NCBI GenBank assembly: GCA_002118135.1
Contig: BDIU01000065.1
Location: 186,001 to 250,000 of the forward strand
Length of the DNA: 64,000 nucleotides
From: Trebouxia sp. TZW2008
Lineage: Eukaryota; Chlorophyta; Trebouxiophyceae; Trebouxiales; Trebouxiaceae
Reading direction: 5' to 3'
Every line of letters begins with the position of its first letter. The stretch's first letter is position 1. Below are positions 38,053-49,000 of this stretch, one piece after another. The notes below the pieces were generated by a model. The model had not been told where the DNA came from and did no database searches. It saw nothing but the letters and a program-made list of their open reading frames with translations. Both the position numbers and the translations under genes were made by a program.

Positions 38053-41000
38053 ATGAGGTGCGTGTTGTTACATCACTCGTGACTTGCAGTGATTCAGCTA
38101 TCGCCTTACTCTGACGCGTCTTCTGCCCCTGCCTGCAGTACAAAAGAGGCGAAGCCAACCCTAGCGTAAGTCTGAGACACATCAGCTCGTCTTTGTTGCT
38201 GTGTTCGTCACGGCTGACAACTTTCGTTGGTAACTGCAGCGGCGCCCAGATCAAGAGTCGCAAACGGAATATCGCCGTTCCTCACGACCCTGCATCTTTT
38301 GCTGATGCTGTAGTACAGATATTCCAGGACTCTAAGGACGGTGATGACCTTGAGAAGAACCTCCAGGCGGCTGTAAAGGTCAGTTGCTTTTTCGCCTCCA
38401 CCTGGATGCAGCTTGTCCGTTCTGCAGCCCTGCTCAAGCCGTCATTGATTTTTGCAGGTTCTTGAAGGCGTTGAGTTAGACTTTTCACGTTATGGCGAGA
38501 CTCTGTTTGAGGTCCTCTTTGCTGGAGGTAGGATGGCAGCAGGTGGCAACGTGGTGTCGGAAAAGGAAAACAAGCGCTTGGAGTATACGGTAAGCAGCAA
38601 TAGTACCTCAAGCACCTTGGTCTGCTGGTGCATACGAGGCAGGCAGGCATGGGCTCAAAATGAAGTCAGCGCTTGCTTCTGTAATGCAATGTAATGTAAC
38701 CATTTGTGTAAAGATTATTGCACACTTTCTAGCACATGGGCCAAGGCTGCGTGACCTCCAAATGAGACTTGTTCCTGTGCAGGTAATGAATGCAGGGTCT
38801 GACAGGGAGTCAATTCTGCCCTACATCAAGATGTTTCAGCAGCTGATCAGGTCAGTTCTCTCTCCAGCATACCTATCAATCTACAAAGCTGTTTTGAGCT
38901 GTGACGACTGCTGCTGTACATTGAGCTGTGGTGACCAATGCTGTACATTGAGCTGTGGTGACCGCTGCTGTACATTTGGCAACATCAGGACTGAGTTTCC
39001 ACACCACTGTCTGCAGGCGTAGACCATTCCTGATCAAGTCTTTGGAGAGTACATTGAGCAAGCTGCTCAAGTCATTGGACTTTTATGACAATGACGCAAG
39101 GCACAAGATTGCCATTGGTGCGCTGCTGACTCTGACATGTTGCTGTATATGTCCATGCTTGCATGCTGCATTGATAAGCCATTCGTGGAATTAAAGAATC
39201 TCAAGGTGTCAATGCTGATTTCTTATTCTTACTATAGAGTTGGGGAAGGCACAAGGTTGCCATTGGTGCGCTGCTGGTCTTGTGCAATCATCGTGCATAT
39301 CAATGCTTGCATCCTCACATGTATGACGCAAACCATGTACATGCACGTCTGAAATGGCTGATTTTGTGTGCTGCACCCACTGCTTGTGTTTTCAGTCTTT
39401 ATGTTGAAGGTCAAAAACCTGGATGCCAAAGTCCTGATGTCTTTGATGGCATGCTGTCATGTGTACTCAAGCCATGTGTGAGAACTGCAAGTCCCAAAGT
39501 CTGCTTGTTCCGCCTGCTGCAAGCAGTGTTTATGGCTTTTCCATGAAGTTTGGCCAAGCCATATCTGAGAGCCAACCACCTCAAATTCGAGCTTTTTCTG
39601 TGTGCAGCCATTGTTCATGTCTTCTCTTTGGCAACTGGTGTCATGCCTAACCAAGTCTTTGTATTTGTGATGACATGCTGTCTTGTACTGGCAAAGCTGT
39701 TTGTGTTGATCTAGCCCTATGCAAACAGAATTCATCTTAAAACACGCTTGTTCTGTGTCCTGCAGCCACTGCTCATGTCTTTTCCATGAAGATTGAAGTC
39801 CTGCCTGACCAAGTCTTGATGTATCTGATGGCATGCTGTCTTGTATTGACAATGGCATGTGTTGAGGAGTTGGACACCTCAACATCTGCTTGTTTTGTGT
39901 CCTGCAGCCACTGCTGGCGTCTTGTCCATCAGGATCGAAGTGCTGCCTGACCAAGTCTTGATGTCTCTGATGGCATGCTGTGTTGTGTCGACAAAAGCCA
40001 TGTGTATCAGCCAGATGCCTCAACACCTGTTTGTTTTGTGTCCTGCAGCCACTGCTCGTGTGTTCTCCATGAAGATTGGAGTCCTGCCTGACCAAGTTCT
40101 GATGTCTCTGATGAATGACCGGATGATTGCCAAGGGCACCATTCTGGACTTCATCACAGCCTTCTTCAAGGACTACTTGGCCACAGATTCCATGGATGAC
40201 TTGGTACAGCTACTGAGGAAAGCAAGGCTTGATGACAGGCTGCTTGACTTCTTCCCTCCTCAAAAGAGAAATCTGAATGACTTTGACGCCCATTTCAAGG
40301 TCAGATTGACTTCTTCCCTCCTGAAAAGGAAAGTCTGAATGACTTTGACGCCCATTTCGAGGTCCGACCCTGAGACACTGCTGTCTGCTGTTGTAGCGCA
40401 AGAACAAAGCCAGAGCCATTTAAGATGTATTCTAAGCACAAAATAGTTTAGATTAGCCCCAGGTTGATATGCAGTCATGTTGCTGGCCTCAACGTCTGCA
40501 CACCTTTGGGTGGCCTGCTGCATGGCCTAGAGGAACAGGGTGAGGCATACCTGTTACCTTTCTTGCGTTTGCGCAGGCACAGCTGTCAAGTCAACGAAAC
40601 AGCATAAAATTGTATTCAATGCCCAGCATACTTCAGCTCTCGTCAACCTTATTGCTTTGTTACAAAGCTGGTCCCAACAGATCAAGGCTCCACCATGAAC
40701 AGTACTCAGTGAAAGAGCCCGCTGTCCAGTCCTGTCTTGTTTGTTGTCAAGACCTGCCTGTCAGTGGGAAAGTGTGTATTGCTAGGAAGGAATGTTCAAG
40801 ATCTGTCCAGCATTGGTCAGAACCCGTCCCTTTGTGTGTCAGCAGAAACACGTCAGCAGGAAGCATTGTTCCAGATCTGTCCAGCATTGTTCTCAATTGC
40901 AAGGGACATCACAGCATTTATTGGTTCCACAGGCGGAGGGGCTTACAAAGCTGGTGGAGCACAACAAACAGAAGGTTGCTGAGAAGCAGCTGGAGGGCCT

Positions 41001-42361
41001 GAAGACAGAGCTGGCGGAGATGATCACACAGGACCCTCCGAGGCCCGTGGATGAATGCCTTGCAGCCATCAAGGCCAAGAAAACAGAGTTTGCTTTGGCA
41101 GATGCTGAGCTTGTCAAGGTGTGTCAACACATTGAGCTAATGCAATCTGCAGTAGCTATAGTCTTTGTGAGAAGTGCATGCTGGACTCTGAGCAGTGCAA
41201 TCCATCATCTCTCGTTGCATACTGTTGCATTTTGCGCAGATTGTACGTCAACGAGCAGCTCAAAGCAGTGCTGGTGCCGATTGCACCCAAGTGACAAACA
41301 TTCTCCCCCTCTATTGCTGTTTGAGCCAGCTTTGCACTGGTCTGAAAACATGTCAGTACTGATCAGCATGTCCTCTTCTGCAGATCATATTCACTGTGCT
41401 GATTGATGCGATCTCAACGGTGGGCAAGAATGGTCAGCAAATCCTGTCTGCTATTCTGAAGCAGATCAAGGCCAATGCCAAGCTTCTAACCTCATTCAGC
41501 ACCTCAGGACGTGTTGAAGCCGCCCTTATCAACCATATCCAGGTAACACGTATTGCAGATTGCATCTGTCAGTAAGCCACGTACATCAAAGTCCAGTATG
41601 CAGTTTGCATCTGTCTGTCAGCCAGTCATGTTGAGACAGAGTGAGGGTTCTATCAGTCATCAGCCACATTCTTGTGCAGCATGACTGTGTATCGCATCTG
41701 TCAATTCTGCGTCTGTCATTCGTCAACCATGTCCAGGAACAACACAAGCGTGGGCTGCATCTGTTACAACAGGGGTTCTATGACCAGCTACAAGCAGCTT
41801 ATGTCAGCAATTGCAGGTCCGTGCTTGAAGCCTCACAGTTGCTGTCACAGCGTCCTTTGTTGCAGTGTGAGACCTTTGTTGCAAAAGTCTGATACTGCTG
41901 CATGGCACACTGAGTGCAACAGGTGAGGCCTTTGGCAGCTGTCACACAATGGCAATGCGATGGCTACGCATTGTACAAATTGCTTTGTGAGGGAGGGAGC
42001 GGCTTGGATGTCACCATCCATAGGGTGGTCATGATTACACTGTCAGTTTTGGTGAGACAGGACTTGCGCGTCATGCACCTAGCAATGTATGCCAGAAAGT
42101 GCCATGGTTACTATTTATCAATGTCTGTTTTGCACGAGCTTTAGAGTTTTGTGGTTGCAGGTGTACTGCTATGAGGACAGCAAGCTGCTGAAGCTGTTCA
42201 GCCAAATCTTGCGCATTTTGTACGATGCTGATGTTCTGGGTGAGGATGCCATTCTGTTCTGGTACAAAAAGGGCAGCCACCCCAAGGGACGCAATGTCTT
42301 TCTGCATGATGTTGAGCCCTTCATCAAGTGGCTGGAAGAAGCCGAGGAAGATGAGGAGTAA
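38053..42361 (+). CDS. BZW1: eIF5-mimic protein / BZW W2-domain translation regulator
   Basis: Competes with eIF5 for eIF2 and so tunes start-codon stringency; cytosolic. Ten exons: 38053-38057, 38139-38165, 38240-38378, 38458-38589, 38783-38850, 39017-39117, 40049-40299, 40933-41118, 41384-41542, 42161-42361; 1269 nt, 422 aa, the usual length. Exon 1 codes only ATGAG. It is required because exon 2 begins in phase 2, and it restores the family start MSTKEAKPTL followed by GAQIKSRKRN. Mid-domain motifs are VELDFSRYGETLFEVLF, RRPFLIKSLESTLSKLLK and GTILDFITAFFKDYL. The C-terminal W2 domain ends KLFSQILRILYDADVLGED with FWYKKG, FIKWLEEAEEDEE; the aromatic and acidic boxes are intact. Introns 6 and 7 carry several decayed copies of exon 7. 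Confidence 0.95.
39230..40048. repeat. Fossil array of BZW exons 6 and 7, about five exon 7 copies
   Basis: Intron 6 holds one copy of the exon 6 end near 39238-39290 (CACAAGGTTGCCATTGGTGC) and acceptor-plus-exon copies of exon 7 near 39370-39465, 39500-39560, 39600-39680, 39755-39845 and 39890-39975, spaced about 130 bp. The two nearest copies keep TGTCCTGCAGCCACTGCT and code MKIEVLPDQVLM or IRIEVLPDQVLMSLM, then run to stops. The farther ones are more eroded. Confidence 0.85.
40305..40375. repeat. Fossil of BZW exon 7 donor edge
   Basis: Immediately after exon 7 a copy of its end follows: live CTTCTTCCCTCCTCAAAAGA and GACTTTGACGCCCATTTC recur with few changes (GACTTCTTCCCTCCTGAAAAG). It is an almost direct tandem duplication of about 70 bp. 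Confidence 0.9.
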
Positions 42362-42677
42362 ATCTCATCTAGATCTGTTCTGTTTGCATGGCAACTGCAA
42401 ATTGTGCCCAGATCTCGTGCTTCTAGCTCAGCATGGTATTGCCAGTTGAGCTCAAGACTGAAACATTGGTTGGGCAAGGACAATCAGAAGCAGTGTGTCT
42501 GCCATTTTTTATGCCTGCAGCTTGAAGCCTCTGAATTGATGCTAAATAGCAGGTACTGTCAAAAGCATGCGTGCATGCTATTCAAAGAGGCCACAAAGCT
42601 GTGCTGCAAAAAGCCGAAATTGCCGATCAACTGGGCAATACACTGTGCAACCACACCCTCAAGAACATGGCATGAAA
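42362..42677. other. Convergent spacer between BZW and armadillo genes
   Basis: Shared 3' flank of about 315 bp. No coding exon seen. Confidence 0.6.
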
Positions 42678-45447
42678 TCAAGCTGCGGTATGAAAGCCAC
42701 CCCAAGGACGTTGCACTTTAAAGTCTGGCTCCTTTTGCACGGTAATTTTCTTGCCGTTGACCCTCTTAGGAGCAGGCGCCGCAGCAACTGGCTTGCTAGA
42801 TGCTACTGGCTTCACAGGCGATTTTGTTGCAGTTACAGCCAAGGTAGGCTCTGAAGCCTCGACTGTTAGATGACTGTCCCGCAACAACTCTGCATCAGAC
42901 CATACAGTTGTAAACACTAACTACTCGACATGTAGGCAGCCATGCGCAACATCTGATTCCTGATTTGGTAATGTTGGTCAGGCCAGCTACTGATTTGAAT
43001 TTGTGTGGGTGTGGCTGACATGGATGTCATGCAAACGCTGAGTGGATAAGCAAGGGGGCATGGCTCTGTGGTACAGTAATCTCTTGATATAAGGACACTT
43101 GATATAAGGACACTCTCGATGTAAGCACAATGCAACTGGGAACCAAGCACTGCATTCTGACTACAGTGGTACTTCTGAGTAAGGACAATCCGATGTAAGG
43201 ACCTTTTTCTTGGTAACCAATGCAACTGCTCTCACGATATCGAGAGGTACTGTAACTTGCCTTCAAATGTCTTTTCGCCCTTGGGAGCCTTGAAATCATC
43301 CTGGTCTGCTCCTACTGTCAGCCACGTCAAGGCAAACTTAGCACGATCTGTAGTGACATTCTCCACCCCGGTGTCCATGATTGCCTGCAAGACTTCTTTG
43401 GCACCAGCCTACAGCAGAGCTGAACTCAATGCAAAGCTGCTTGCACAACACAGGCAAGACCATTGGGCATATACCAACCGCCAGCAGTGCCCTTCTGCAG
43501 GGATGAGTCACTCAGATACGAGAGTTGTCTTACAACACCAGCTCATACCAGAACCAGCAAGTGTCAATATTCCAAGCATGAGAAAGCTAGGATGTAGCAT
43601 CTGTTGCTGAAGCTGCTGCATCTGAGCTGTAAGTCGCCAACCGCGAGCGCTGTCAAGCAGACATGGACCGAGACTGGTGTGCTGAGCCCTTCTGCAGGGA
43701 TGGAACAAAACATAGCAGCTTGAATGATGATGTTGGTCACAAATTAGGGGATGATGAACTCATGAGGTCTGTGCAGAAATGCAAAGCACATGCAAAGAGA
43801 AAGGATTGCGAATTATTGATCGCTCACACTGACACTCATGACAGTTGGAAAATGTCATACCTGTTCCATGGCTATCCTGTTCTGGGCATTCATCTGCAGG
43901 TTCATGATGGCACCAGCCGCATGTGCAGCTGCAGGCTTGTTGAGCCTGTTAGGCCTACCCCTGGTGGACTCTGGAGCACTGCGGGGCGATGGGGCGGCGC
44001 TCCTGTAGCAATGGTGGATGTCATTCGTTCACTCATTTCATTCTAAATGAGCGCCAGGCAGGTTCAGTAGACCCAGCTAGGTATGTACTGGAGCAATCGA
44101 CTGTTTAGCCAGTTTGGTCCTGTGCTATCCTAACTTATTTAAATTGTGCATTGAGGGAGGTGAGGTCCTTCCAATTGGTTTCTGCCAAGTGTGCTTGAGT
44201 GGACGTCAGCCTGGCTATCAACATCTGCATCAAACATTGCATGCATTGCAGAGTATAGTGAGCTCTTCAAAAGTAGGGCATTCGTGCAGATTGACGTGTG
44301 GTTATACGCGGAAATCTCAGGGTTCTGGATAATGTCTTAAGCAATTACACATTTGAAAGTATGCATGCAACTGACTCAACAAGAAGAATACTTTGTTTGA
44401 GCTACACAGAACTCACTTGTTCTGTCAATACACTGCAGACTGCATATCAAGCATTGGGCAGTTGAACAAACTCGCATGCAAGGCAAGTGAGTCTCAAAGC
44501 TTACCCAAAAATGGAGTATTTGTCAACAGCAGGCACAGCCTTGATGGTTGAGGGTGCTTCAGAGCCTGCGCCACGTGTCAATGCTGCCTGGAGCAAGCTC
44601 ACCAAGGCAGGAATGGCTTCTGCTTGCCTGATTGCATCCTGTAAACACAGCAGAGCGCAAACATGGCAATCCCCTGTGGATCAGCGAGCACAATACTGCA
44701 TGTTGAGCAATGGGCACCAGTCGCCGTTTTGAACGCCATCTTAGTCAACACGCATTCAAGCTACCTAACCTGCGATCGGATTGCAATGCATGCACTTGGA
44801 TTTGTTTGATGCATTGGCTACAGCATGACCTTTTGCTTTCAGCTACCTTGTTAATGTCTGAGGCAGCTAGAGTCATGACTGCCTTGGCTGCTTGCTCAGC
44901 TGCTGGGCTTTCAAGCCCTTCTTCTAAGAGCAGCACAAGTGGTCGTATGGCGCCTTCCCGCCTCAGCCTTTCTCGCCCTTCAGGGTGTACTGCATAGTCA
45001 GCCATCGCCATCGCAGCAGCTGTCCTGACTTCCCTGCAGCATAGCCATCAAATGCATTGTACATTCTGACTTGCGTGTCGTACAACCTGGATGCTGTTGA
45101 TGCACATTGGCAGAGTGAGAGCTTCATGCAGCTGTTTTAATATTGTCTGAACAAAAACCTGCCTGGTTGGAGCCTCAAGGAGAGCAATGACACTTGGCAG
45201 TAAGCGCGCGCCCTCTGATGCTGCATAGTGGAAGTGTTGTCTCGCCAGCCTTCGAAACTACACAGGGAACGGTTGCTAGTCAGCGTGGTGACAAGGGGAA
45301 GAGGTAGCAGCTGAAGTAGTAGGGTCATGCCTTGTGTGCCCCTTCTGTTTGCATCACCGAACTCGCATCTTCTAATTGCTCCTCTATGGCATTCAGCGTG
45401 GCTTCAGTTGCATCAAGCTCTATCTCGTACTCGGCGTCTTTTGGCAT
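42678..45447 (-). CDS. Armadillo-repeat protein
   Basis: Alpha-helical repeat protein with no enzymatic motif. Exons: 45447-45358, 45257-45071, 45028-44847, 44638-44505, 44002-43861, 43408-43261, 42889-42678; 1095 nt, 364 aa. Repeat-like stretches: ARLLPSVIALLEAP, TAAAMAMADYAVHPEGRE with AIRPLVLLLEEG, EAIPALVSLLQAAL, and HAAGAIMNLQMNAQNRIAM. The last exon is Pro/Ala/Lys-rich and likely disordered. The junction between exons 2 and 3 is the weakest (a 42-nt intron is needed for phase). The intron after 43261 needs a GC donor (GCAAGT) to reach the next exon in phase 1. Partner unknown; the fold suggests protein binding. Divergent from the RLCK gene. Confidence 0.7.
43074..43252. mobile_element. 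TA-flanked MITE (armadillo-gene intron)
   Basis: 179 bp, TA on both sides, left end CAGTAATCTCTTGATATAAG, right end CGAGAGGTACTG inverted. Internal AAGGACAC and CATTCTGACTACAGTGGT landmarks match the 13402 copy. Its right boundary is 2 nt from the GCAAGT splice donor of the minus-strand gene. Confidence 0.85.
44020..44210. repeat. Dispersed ~190-bp repeat, copy B
   Basis: Partner of 30425-30620 with the same order of blocks (TCATTTCATTCT, GTACTGGAGCAATCGACTGT, GTCCTGTGCTA). Lies in an intron of the armadillo gene. Confidence 0.6.
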
Positions 45448-46074
45448 GGCGAGCAGCTCGGCTGCAGGTCAAAGAAAAGAGTGTTTACAGTTTGCCGGAA
45501 GGCTTGACTTTCGACTAGCTCTCACGAACAATGCAACGTCTCACGTAACATTGACAGCATTGAAAAGGACGCTTTCTGTTGGCATGCGCGGTTTCATTTG
45601 CTTTGCGTTCCCACCTGAACTCCAGCTGCCTTGCTCGTGGCTGTATGACTAAACTTAGTCACCAGGCCCTGCAGCTTGATGTAGCTGTATGACCTGTGCC
45701 ATGCGCTGTGATGCGCTGAGAATGGCATGTGAAAGGTACCTGTGGACTTGATGCAACGCAGCAGAGGATCTTGCATGGCGTGCATATGTTCTGAGCGATG
45801 CAGTTGCACAGTGTAGAGGCAACGCTTAGCAGATCACTTGTGAAGCACATTGTCAGCGCCGCATGAGGTCATCGCCCTGAGAACCTGTATGCGCCTGTCT
45901 TGTGTACACAAAGTGAACGCGTTGGATCCAACGTCTCGCTGCCGTGTCATGTCGCCAAGACGCACCCTGTGACAGCACTCAGCAACGACTCTGAAGTACT
46001 GGACATGTCCTAGCCAGTGCACCACTTGTTCACTGACAAGCTTGTGCACGCGCTGCTGAGTATTACGCAGCAAA
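45448..46074. promoter_or_regulatory. Divergent region between armadillo and RLCK-RING genes
   Basis: About 630 bp that must contain both promoters and 5' UTRs. No supported exon. Confidence 0.5.
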
Positions 46075-49000
46075 ATGTCCTGCCTGCTGTGTGGTGGCAG
46101 ACGGAAAGCAAAGCCAGTTACAGTCCCAGCAGGGTTTACTCCCTCTCTAGGTCACTCAACAGCGCAGAACAGCAACTGCCAGCAAGCATCCTATACAAGT
46201 GAGCCCTCAAACAATGCTGCTGCTGGCGAGCTGGCCCTTGCATTGTCAGTGCTGCATGCTGCTCAAGAGCTTGTCTGCTCAGTTCTGAGCACTCGTGCAG
46301 GTGCAGTACAGCATCCAGTGCAGCAGCTTCAGGCAGCCAGGTGCAGACTGTATCAGTACAATGAGCTGCAAGCAGCCACTGACAACTTCAGCAACAGCAA
46401 TGTCATTGGCGAGGGTGGTTTTGGGCGTGTGTTCAAGGGTCGCCTGTCAAATGGTGCTGTGGCAGCCGTGAAGCGGCTTGATAGGCATGGCATGCAGGTA
46501 AGCCTTGACTAGCTTCTGCATACAGACGATTTTCAATCAAACAGACATATATCCTGACTTCAAGCTGCACATAGGACTGGCACACTCCAAGTAAGTCACA
46601 GCAATTCAGCCATGAATTGGATGCAGGGTGATTTGGAGTTCAATGTGGAAGTCAGCATCATGGCAGGCCTACAACACCCCAATGTGGTTCCCCTGCTAGG
46701 CAGCTGCTGTGAAGCAGATCAACGGGTGGCTGTCTTTGAGTACATGCCTCATGGCAACTTGAGGGACCTGCTGGATGGCAAAGTTGCAGCTGCCCGCCAC
46801 TTCAACTGGCCTGCCAGGTTGAATGTCCTGCTGGGTGTGGCCAAGGGTCTTGCCTACCTGCATGAGGTGGGCACCACAGCTCCTCTATCACTTTCAAGCT
46901 ACCTGCCTGTGTTCCTGCTGCGTGTGTCAGTTCACAGCAGTTTAAGGTTGTCAAAGTGGAACTCTTTGCAGATCCAGTTGATTTCTGCACTGGCTGAGCA
47001 GCTGCGGCTGCATGCAGGGCGCTCCAGCTATGACTCACAGAGATATCAGGTCCAGCAATATCCTGATTGACGCCAAAGGGCAGGGCCGTATTTGTGACTT
47101 TGGCAATTCTCTTGATTCTTGCTGAGCAGCTGCGGCTGCCTGCAGGGTGCTTATTCAACTGTGATTCATAGAGGCCTCGATTCCAGCAATATCTTGATTG
47201 ATGCCAAAGGGCAGGGCCGCATCTTTGACTTTGGCCATTTCACTTGATTCTGCCTTTCACTGGCTGAGCAGCTGCGGTTTCCTGTAGGGCGCTCATCCAA
47301 CTGTGATCCACAGAGACCTCAAGTCCAGCAATATCCTGATTGATGCCAAAGGGCAGGGCCGCATCTGTGACTTTGGCCTGGCCCGCCACAAGATGCTGCT
47401 GTACAATAGCCACAGCCCTCCTGCTCCAAATCCTGAAGGCATCATGATGGGCACATACGGCTACATTGCTCCAGAATATGCCGCCTCAGGTCTGCATGCC
47501 TTCCCTCTGTTATTCTGCGCTGTCAGAGCCCTGAGACTGCCAAAAACAAAACAAAAAAGGAAAGTTTACGCCATTAGTTGTCGCAACAGGAGCCTCTATC
47601 TCAAGGAGCAGCCGGGAAGCCTGGGACTGTAACACTGTGTACAGTCAAGTCCAACATCAGGGAGCTGTGTTATATCCCCATACAGACACTTTTGCTTGTT
47701 GAAAATCTGCTGTACATTGCATTCAGCAGTATCATCAAAAATTGCAGTTTACAAAAGCCCAGTGCTTGAGCATGGATGAGCAGCTTTGCTGATGTAAGGC
47801 AAACCAGAACGTTTCACTGTGAACCTGGCAAGCTGTGACTTGGGCTGATTGGCTGATGCAGGGCAGACCAGCGACAAGTCTGATGTGTATGCTTTTGGGG
47901 TGGTGGTGCTGGAGATGATGAGCGGCATGCAGGCAGTAGATGCAAGGCGGCCTGAGGGCTGTGAGGCGCTGCCCCAGCTGCTGCAACCTGCCCTGCAGGC
48001 TGTGCAGCTCATGCAGGTCACTCTGCTTTCTCTGCTGCCTTCCTGCAGATATGCAAACATGCATTGCTAAATGCTAGTCTTGCAAACATTGCAAGATTTG
48101 TACAGTCACTTCTTGTTGTAGGGACACTTGATGTAAGGACAAGGCAGTTGGTACCCAATCACTGCATTCTGACTGCACTACTGCAGTGGCGCTTCTGAGT
48201 AAGGACGATTCAATATGAGGACCATGTTCTTGTTGTTCAAAGAAGTCTTTACAGAGGAGAGAAGTCAATGTACTACAAAATGTATGTTGCTGCGGGGTTC
48301 TGGCTCAGCACTGCTGCTTTGTTGAAAGTTTTGTAGACATTCGCAAACACATATTGTCACATCTCCCTTTTGCAGTGGTGAGCAGGCCTCCCAGCACATG
48401 TAGGCTGTGAAATGCAGGTGCTGGGTGGCCCAATAGCTGCAATTGACCTGTCTTGCACTCTTGCTCCAGCACATCCGGGACGGTAATGCATGCATTGCAG
48501 TGTTACCTGCCTGGTTTTATGCCGAAACAGGCACTCTAGTTCGCTCTACTGCTTCTATGTCATGTGTCCACCAAGTGCATGACTGCATGTTGCCACAGCG
48601 AATTACCCAATTGTGGCCTGTCTTACTCACTGGTTGCGCTAGTGCACGTTGGCAGCTCTCACGAAAGTGGCTGGTGTGCAGGGCAATCTGGATCCGGCCC
48701 TGAACAGACATGCCCCGCTGCCTGCAGCACAGCTGGCAGCCCTGTGCGAGGTGGCAGCCTCCTGCCTGGAGGCATCACCCTCTGACAGGTACTTCCTGCC
48801 TGCATCCTGCTCTGGTCGACTTCTTACTGCAACAAAGGTCAGACAGAGCAACCACTGCTTGCATCTTGTTCTGCTCCACTGCTTACTGCAACACATGTTA
48901 GACAGAACAACCACTGCTCGCATTCTGCACTGCTCCTCTGCTTCCTGCAACAACCGTCAGACAGAGCAACCCCTGAATGTGACTTCTCCCTGGAGGCACA

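Noticed and set aside
48470..48482. 13-nt candidate exon (HIRDG) in the RLCK gene
   Set aside because: It would shift the frame of all later exons; without it the total is divisible by three.
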